This document shows, piece by piece, positions 57,575 through 64,000 of a DNA stretch of 64,000 nucleotides (its first letter is position 1; every line of letters begins with the position of its first letter). The notes under the pieces are model-generated. The model did not search any database and was not told the origin of the DNA. It saw only the letters and a program-made list of their open reading frames with translations. The stretch is from Tetradesmus obliquus (lineage: Eukaryota > Chlorophyta > Chlorophyceae > Sphaeropleales > Scenedesmaceae). The DNA lies in contig CP126197.1 in assembly GCA_030272155.1 (NCBI GenBank), forward strand, positions 930,001-994,000, read 5' to 3'. The position numbers and the translations under genes were made by a program.

Positions 57575-59257
57575 ATGATCACAAGCTGCATCCAGACACT
57601 TTGAACCCAAATAAAAGGTGGACGACACATTCTTCAGAGACCAATCAAAATTACTATAGGTGGTTGTGGTGATGGCGCCCGACATGATGAACTCAGCTGC
57701 TGGGTGCTGCCCCACCCAACCACCAAACCTGCCCCCTGCCATTGGGCTATCTGCTCATGCTGTTATCTGCTCACACAGACACACAGACTTCATAGGTGTA
57801 CACATGCACATCAGCATTGGCAGCGCTGACACCTCACTCGCATGCGCCCACCTGCCATCTGCTGCTCCAGCTGCCGTTTACTGTCTGCTTCTGCTGCTGC
57901 CATTTCAGACGAACACACAGCTATCCTAGCTGTACATTTTGAACCCACATCGGACAGCGCTCAGTACCCCTCCGCCTACAAACACCTGCTGTCTGCTGCT
58001 CTGGCTGCCGTTGACTGTCTCCTTCTGCTGTGCACGCGCTCACACAAACACACAGCTAACCAAGCTGTGCAGTGTAAACCAACGCTACAGAGCGCTCGGC
58101 ATCCCCACTCGCTGCGCCCACCTGCCATCTGCTGATCCAGCTGCTTGTAGTGCTGCTGCGCCTCCTCAGTGAGTGCCTCCAACTTCTTCTCTGCTGTTGT
58201 CTTGTCGGTGCCCCAGAAGCACTCACCCATCCAACCACAGTACCTGCTTCCTGCCATCAACTGTCTGCTTCTGCTGCTGCATCTCCACACAAACACACAG
58301 ACTTCATACACGTACACAAACGCCTCACCACCAAACACCAAAGCACCAAGTTCCACAAGCTGCACCCACCTGCCATCTGCTGCTCCAGCTGCCTGTAGTG
58401 CTGCTGCGCCTCCTCAGTGAGCGCCTCAAGCTTCTCCTCTGCTGCTGTCTTGTCGATGCCCCAGAAGCACTCGCCCACGCGCATGCGCACCGGCTCGTCA
58501 TCATCAGCCAGCATCAGCTCTGCTGAAGCATCATCCAGGTTGTCCAGCAGCTTCTGTTGCCGGGCAGGGAGAGGACAGGAGCAACATGGCAGGTGGGTGC
58601 AGCTGTGTGGGTGCAGTTTGCAGGAGAAGAGAGGAGCAGAGTGGCGTTACAGGTGATGCAACAAAGCCAAGGCAGCATGAGCTCTGCTGAGGCATCTTTC
58701 GGGTTGTCCGGCGCCTTCCATTGCGGTGCAGGTTGTTCGCAGGAGAGGATAGGCGGAGAACAGCAGGGCAGTGCAGCACAGGTGATGCAACGGCAGCATC
58801 AGCAACAAGTGCGCAGTGCAGGAGTCTTGCGAGTGACAAGGCAGCTGTAGCGGTAGAGGATGAGAACACATAGTAATTTAGGCTGTTGCTGGAGGATTTG
58901 TAGCTAGCTGCACTGCATGTGCTGCGGGCTGCAGGGTGCCCATGTGCTGCAGGTGTGTGCGCTGAGGTACAAGCATTACGCACGACGCGGCCCTTGCCTG
59001 CAGCACAGCTGCACTCTGCACATGATGCATATTTAAATCCATAGCATGCTTACCTTCTGTTCCTTCAACTGCTGCTCAATGTCCCCTAATCTTGAGTACA
59101 AGTTGCTGAACTTGTTGATGTTCTGCTGGTCCTCCCATGTCACTGACACTTTGGATGAGCCCTGCAAGCCATGATATGTACTTGATGTAAACCAGGACGA
59201 TAAAGTAGTAATCCTGGCACTATGCTAGCGAGCAACCACGCTTACTGCGCTTGCCAT
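57053..59257 (-). CDS. PFD4: Prefoldin subunit 4
   Basis: Minus-strand exons 59257-59246, 59161-59054, 58553-58370 and 57147-57053 (399 nt, 132 aa, phases 0, 0, 1). Prefoldin is the hexameric cytosolic co-chaperone that hands unfolded actin and tubulin to the CCT chaperonin; subunit 4 is a beta-type subunit. Family landmarks are complete: VTWEDQQNINKFSNLYSRL, the KKLLDNLDDASAELMLADDD block, a beta-hairpin region (VRMRVGECFWG), and the C-terminal helix ending LYARLGDSINLD. Length fits the family. Exon 1 encodes only MASA. The last intron contains a CTG microsatellite and several decayed copies of the exon 3 end. Confidence 0.97.
57531..57574. repeat. CTG microsatellite in the prefoldin intron
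   Basis: Uninterrupted GCT/CTG run of about 44 bases inside the intron 57148-58369. Confidence 0.95.
57849..58250 (-). repeat. Tandem copies of the prefoldin exon 3 end
   Basis: Border units occur at about 57849, 57984 and 58119, exactly 135 bp apart, and correspond to the functional donor at 58369. The copy at 58120-58230 still reads KKLEALTEEAQQHYKQLDQQ in the right phase with a GTGGG donor. Confidence 0.9.
58673..58730 (-). repeat. Decayed copy of the prefoldin exon 3 start
   Basis: Resembles the LDNLDDASAEL coding start of exon 58553-58370, about 175 bp upstream. Confidence 0.7.
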
Positions 59258-59731
59258 GCTGCTGCTTCTGCTTGTATCTCCCGCCTCAACTGGGAATGCA
59301 CGATCCGGCGTTGCACTACTTGGTTTCAAGAATTTGACGAACACGAAAGTGCTAGATCAGCTCTGACCGATGATCTGACTATATTGGCGCCACAGCAGCT
59401 TGTTCAGTATGAGCGTGGAATGGAACAGCAAGTACGTCACCGAGTACATAAACCAACATGTGATATAAACTGTCATGAAAATGCGGCTGTTAATAGTCAG
59501 CAAGCCTGCCAGGCTACATCACCCTCTTCACAGACGTGACAACTGCATGACATGTTACAGCACCTTCAAACTTTGCCCCACTGGCCGAGCCTCGATGCCC
59601 CAGGCACAGTTTGCACTGCAGGGCTCACAGACCTGCCGCACGTCACAAGTAACCTAAACTTGGCATGGCAACTCATGTCACGCTATACATAGAATACCCA
59701 AGTACCATGCAGCTGCCGCGGAAGCATGAAA
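59258..59731. other. Intergenic: prefoldin promoter and OTU1 3' region
   Basis: Tandem same-strand gap of about 470 bases. No TATA box or further exon recognised. Confidence 0.55.
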
Positions 59732-62700
59732 TCACACAGCAACCACCTCCTCAAAGTCCGTGTGGCCGGTTGCTGCTGCATGTGCCTTTGCTGCTTCCAG
59801 CCCCTGCGCCTGCTCGCCACAGCTGCCACACACCAGCAGCTGCTGGCCAGCCCCTGCCTCTGCGCCCCCTGCTGTGCCGTTGGCAGCAGCAGCAGCTGGC
59901 GACGGCCCGTTGGCTCCTGCTTCTTTTAACTTGCCGCTCTTGGCTGCCTTTGCTGCTGCCTTCTCTTCCTGCTTCTTCTGCTGCTGCTGCTCGTGGTGCG
60001 TTTTCTTGCCTTTCAGGTGCATCTTCACCTGCAGGATGATTGCAGCAGGGAGCCAAAAATAGACAACAGGCGTACACAGCAGGTCAGCCACAACAAGTTG
60101 GCCACGCAGCACCCAACATGCAACACCATACGCTCTCCTGCAGGAGCAGCCTACGGCACGCCCATCCCCTGCACCTTCCTGCAGCGATTACGCAGCACAC
60201 ACACTGCTGTCACTGCCCAGCGACCAAAACCCTGCGCCAAGACGCGCCACAGCAGCAGAGGCAAACGTGGCCTGCCCACGATTGTCATATTGCCATACGA
60301 ATGCCATCTAAAGCTGTCGTACAGGAGGCCATGGCCTGACTCTTGCGCAGCACCCACACGTACCAGCTGCTGTGCTGCCGCGAGGATCATCTTGCCGCGC
60401 CGCGTGCGGGGGTTGTACTCTGTTATGTCTGCATCCTGCTCTGCGCGTGGCGAGGCTGCAATGGCCAGCGCATCGTAGTGCACGCCGTTGTAGATGACCA
60501 TCACCTGCTTGGTGTAGCCTGCGCAAAGGTGTGGCAGGCAATCACAAGAGTGTAGTGAGCAGCAAAAGGGCGTTGGCAGTGCATTAGACGGCAGGCGCTG
60601 GTGCACAACGTTGTAGATGATCATCACTTGCTTGGTGCACCCTGTGCAGTGATGGCAGACAGACACAGGTATTGCAGCAGGCAGCAAAGAGACACAATGA
60701 CAAGGTGGCGAGGATGAGGAGGACCATCATAGGTCGCACTGTTGCCATGTGCACACGTGCACCAAACCCACACCTGCACTGCATAGGGTGTGTGCGGTCA
60801 TCGATGATATCAACAGGGAGAAGCGTGTGCACACTGTACTTCGAGTTGGCTTGCAGGACACTGTTTGCATAGCCGATGCCTGTCTGCGTCAGCACAACTG
60901 CCCCAGACGTCCAGCTACCCAGCAGCTCTGCTGCCTAGCACGGGGACACCACGAGACAGCAACAGCATCTGCGTTGGATTAACTACATCAGCAGGTGTGC
61001 CGCACCTTTTTCCTCCCTGAACACGTGCAGCGCGCCTGTGGCCAGGTTTCAGGCAGCAATCTCCCGCCTAAATTGCGCTGCCAGGTTGGACGGCTCGATG
61101 TGCACTCGACATAACAGTCACTTGTATGGTTGGCCCATCTGCAGCAACCCCGAACAGCTCTGCTGCCAGCACACATGGCACGCAGAGCCGCCACCAGCTC
61201 GCACCAGCCAACACCACCACCGTTAAACAGACGCCGATAAACAGACGCTACATCACCAACAACACAAGTGTGTGCCGCACCTTGCTCCTCCACAAACACG
61301 TGCAGCGCGCCAGTGGCCAAGTTCCAGGCAGCAATCTCCTGCCTGTAATGCACTGCTAGGATGGATTGCTTGATGCATACCTGACATGACATGCAAGTTT
61401 GTAACCGCAACCCCTTCAGCAGCCCCCTTGGTGCTGCAGCCAGCACGGCACTCAAGGGCCACCACGCGCCAAGCAAAAGCACTGTCGCCAAACGTACACC
61501 ACACCAGGCCAAAACAGGTGCCCACCTTCCTCCTCCCCAAACACGTGCAGTGCGCCAGTGGCCAGGTTCCAGGCAGCAATCTCCCGCCTGTAGTGTGCTG
61601 CCAGGATGGACAGCTCAATGCCGCCGCCCCAGTGAGCGGGGTTGGTGATCCAGTTGCAGTATGCCGCATTCTCCATGCCCAGAAACACAGGCGAGTACTT
61701 CTGCAAGGTGTTTGCAGCAGGCAGCAGGTGCACAGCGTTGCGGCAGATGGCATGTAAGCAATTATGAACCAGCTGCAGTACGCCGCATTCCCCACGCGCA
61801 GGACACAAGCATGTGTTTCTATGGACTGTCCCTGACAGCAAACTCCTGTGTGCGCATCTCACAGCAGCTGCAAACAGCATCCAAGCAGTCGATTACAAGT
61901 GACAGCCACAGGCACTTTGCACCCATGGATCACTGGACACCTCCCGCATAAAACAGTTTGGCTTCTACGTATTTCACAATTCATCCCTTATCCTATAGGC
62001 TGGTTTGGTTTTCAGATCGGCAGCCCCTTATAGGTTGCTGAACAGGACCCACTGAGATACTCAATAACGTGAAACACGCCCCAGCGCACCTGGGGGTCGC
62101 TGGACACCTCCCTCGACACCACCTGCCGCAGAAACGGCGCACGGTTGGTGCTGTGGTGCATGGTGTAGCCCACCGCGTTGAACAGGCAGCTGTTGTCAGC
62201 AGCGATCGGCCGCAGCATGACCACGGCTGAGCCGTCAGCCAGAGCTGCACAGCTGCGCGAGGGTTTTACCTTGCTGTTGGGCCCTGGGTTTAGGAGGGAG
62301 GGTGCTTGGGGTGCAGGAGTAGGAGGGTTGGCAGGTACTCATATGTTGTTGGTGGAAGGTGAGACGGCAAAAGGATTAGGCGACGGCGATCTCCACACAA
62401 GCTGGATTTGCAATAGCTGCTGTAGCACTGTACTGCGGCTGCTGCCTCGCTGCCGCTGTCCGGCTTTCTTTGCTGCAATCAGCACGGCCCGCGACTGCAT
62501 GGGAGTTGCTTGGAGAGACAGTTGCCCTGTGGGTGATCTTGCTTTTGCCTATCTGTCCATGGCAGACACAGCAGTAGCCTTGCATAACATAAGCTATTGG
62601 CTGCTGTTGCCGCAGCTAGGCTTCTCCTGTCGCTCCAGATGTGTGCCAACCCTATGCTCCACATGTGCCTGCGAATGCCGCTGCTGCTGCTGCCGGCCTG

Positions 62701-63139
62701 TTGTGCTACTCTGATACTGATGCTGCAGCCATGCCAGCAGCCTCTCTCACCTGGCATGGTTGGCACAGGCTGCTTCTTGCTTTTGCTGGCTTTACTGCTG
62801 CTGGCACCAGCCGCTGTTGCTGCCGCATCCGACTGCTGCACACTGCCACCGTGCGTTTGTCTGCCGCTCCGTCGTTTGCCTTTTTTGAGCAACGCAAGCA
62901 GCGCAGCAGCGATGCCTACTGCTGCCAGACCTGCTGCTGCGCCTGCAGCAACTGCTGGATTGCTGCTGATGCTAGAGGCGACAGAGTCTAGCCATGACTT
63001 GTTGCTGACATTGCTGCTGCTGTTGCTACTGCTGCTGCTGCTGCTGCTGCGTGATGCTGCTTTGCTAAGGTCTACTGCTGCTTCCGACTCAGCGGAAGAC
63101 TCCTCTGCGTCCTGCTGCTGCTGTGCTGCGCTTGGCTGC
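59732..63139 (-). CDS. OTU1/YOD1-type ubiquitin thioesterase (5' end unresolved)
   Basis: Minus-strand exons 63139-62751, 62244-62090, 61700-61526, 60518-60364 and 60028-59732 keep phase throughout (at least 390 aa). OTU domain: catalytic Cys in AADNSCLFNAVGY, then NPAHWGGGIELSILAAHYRR and REIAAWNL, then the catalytic His in YNGVHYDALAI. A Lys/Glu-rich coiled segment and a C2H2-type finger (CGSCGEQAQ ... HAAATGHTDFEE) close the protein, as in plant and yeast OTU1. OTU1 trims ubiquitin chains on Cdc48/p97 clients, for example in ER-associated degradation. Upstream of the OTU domain, exon 63139-62751 adds a Ser-rich region, an Ala-rich hydrophobic stretch (AAGLAAVGIAAALLALL) and a basic patch (KKGKRRSGR), which is unusual for OTU1. 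That exon starts mid-codon, so at least one more 5' exon exists. Confidence 0.92.
60600..60650 (-). repeat. Decayed copy of the OTU1 exon 60518 start
   Basis: Reads GCTKQVMIIYNVVH against GYTKQVMVIYNGVH, about 120 bp upstream. Confidence 0.88.
60770..60945 (-). other. Unassigned open segment inside an OTU1 intron
   Basis: An open stretch bounded by AG and GT signals reads TGIGYANSVLQANSKYSV, then LLPVDIIDDRTHPM. It does not fit OTU1 phase and I recognise no family. It could be an alternative exon, a gene fragment or chance. Confidence 0.3.
61000..61385 (-). repeat. Two decayed tandem copies of the OTU1 exon 61700-61526
   Basis: Copies at about 61265-61385 (REIAAWNLATGALHVF intact) and about 61005-61110 repeat the 3' part of the exon with its GTG donor, spaced about 260 bp. 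Confidence 0.9.
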
Positions 63140-64000
63140 CTGCAAGGTGCAGAATGACTCCACAGGTGTGGGTGGTCAAATGAAGACGCCCACTTTCACA
63201 ATACGATCAAGTGGCACAATATAGCCATTGAAGGCATACAAAGCGGGGGAATGCTCGAAGCAGTGCTTGTGATTTTGTGGGCTCCTGCTCAGCAGCAGCA
63301 CTGCTGCTGCTGGTGTTGCCACTTCTGCTGCTGTGCTAGCACACCCATTGGCAGCACCAGTACAGACATACATTTACCTCCATTTTCAAAACAATCCTAG
63401 CATGGTATTTGCATCTAGCATAAAGCTGCTCGTCAGGCTGCATAGACGGATGCCTGACAGCTAGGTCAGCGAACGCACCCATCGTCCTCATCATCTGTTC
63501 CTCTGTACGCATAGCGCACAGGCTGTCTCGCCGTTCTGTTTGCTTGCATCGTGCTCCACGGACACCGGCTGGCAATTCAAACGCAGCAGATATATGTACA
63601 GCAGCTTCAGTGCACAGGTGTTGCTATGAACAAATGCCTCGCATTTGTGCTGGGCTTGGCTCTGAATTCAACCCCTTGCAACACCAGTGCAAGGTGATTT
63701 GGCTCAGGACACTGACAAAACCACAACGTTACAAGGTGGTCACACTGACAGGAGCTGTACTGCGTCACAGCAGGGTTGTACCTTGCCTGAGACAAGACTG
63801 CCCACACACGTCCTTGCCGGGCACCAGTGGTGCTGCTGAGTCCGTTGCTACTGACATCAAAAACATCAGAGCGCTGACACGCCTGGGCTCTCAGGCCTGA
63901 ACCGGCAGCTGCTCAATGTGGAACAATGGCAGTTACAAATGAGGTTGCGGCTGCTCTGTGGCACCAGCAAGTGCATGACAAAGCTAGTCATCAGGTACAT
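63140..64000. other. Right edge: probable OTU1 5' region, exons not resolved
   Basis: An open minus-strand run at about 63374-63520 (MGAFADLAVRHPSMQPDEQL, ending at GAG|GTAAAT) and another at 63180-63260 (HSPALYAFNGYIVPLDRIV) could be OTU1 5' exons or a separate small gene. Their donors do not give the phase that exon 63139 needs. Nothing else is supported to 64000. Confidence 0.35.

Overview
This window looks like nuclear DNA of a chlorophycean green alga (a Scenedesmus/Tetradesmus-like species is my guess; no marker gene here proves it). The reasons are: genes with many spliced GT-AG introns; plant-type members of eukaryotic families (an Arabidopsis MIP2-like NBAS, a plastid-type 2Fe-2S ferredoxin with a transit peptide, V-ATPase subunit G, prefoldin 4); and an extreme load of CAG/CTG triplets that run through exons (poly-Ala, poly-Gln, poly-Ser) and introns alike. 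I saw no tRNA, rRNA, CRISPR array, operon, phage or intact transposon.

Layout. 1-1537 (-): 5' part of a secreted Kazal + trypsin-like protease. 2035-21295 (-): a very large NBAS/MIP2 gene, 19 exons, about 4,007 codons, in which every exon junction keeps phase. 22209-25935 (+): signal peptide peptidase-like protease, divergent from NBAS. 26295-27419 (+): C-terminally extended ferredoxin. 28913-31693 (+): a complete paralogue of the first protease. 33874-35398 (-): V-ATPase subunit G. 36770-42078 (-): mitochondrial stomatin-like protein 2. 42798-44110 (+): unrecognised membrane protein. 46.4-49.1 kb and 54.0-55.3 kb (+): fragments of a modular cysteine-rich/RCC1-like secreted family, some broken. 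50034-52153 (-): MYND-finger candidate. 57053-59257 (-): prefoldin subunit 4. 59732-63139 (-): OTU1/YOD1-type deubiquitinase whose 5' end I could not fix.

Neighbours are not co-functional in a bacterial sense. Several genes do touch the secretory or membrane system (ER tethering, intramembrane proteolysis, V-ATPase, secreted proteases, OTU1).

The most striking feature is structural. Nearly every gene has introns filled with decayed tandem copies of the adjoining exon edge, with splice site included. Copies commonly recur every 110-260 bp. At least seven genes show it, and in some (the SPPL last exon, the ferredoxin exon 3) the extra copies are still in frame and could be spliced. Many functional 3' splice sites are themselves built from CTG triplets ending in CAG. 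I regard this as the best candidate for something under-described here: introns that grow, or arise, by tandem duplication of exon borders in a triplet-rich genome.

Exon coordinates were derived by eye from GT-AG sites, reading-frame phase and remembered family sequences. No alignment or search was run.
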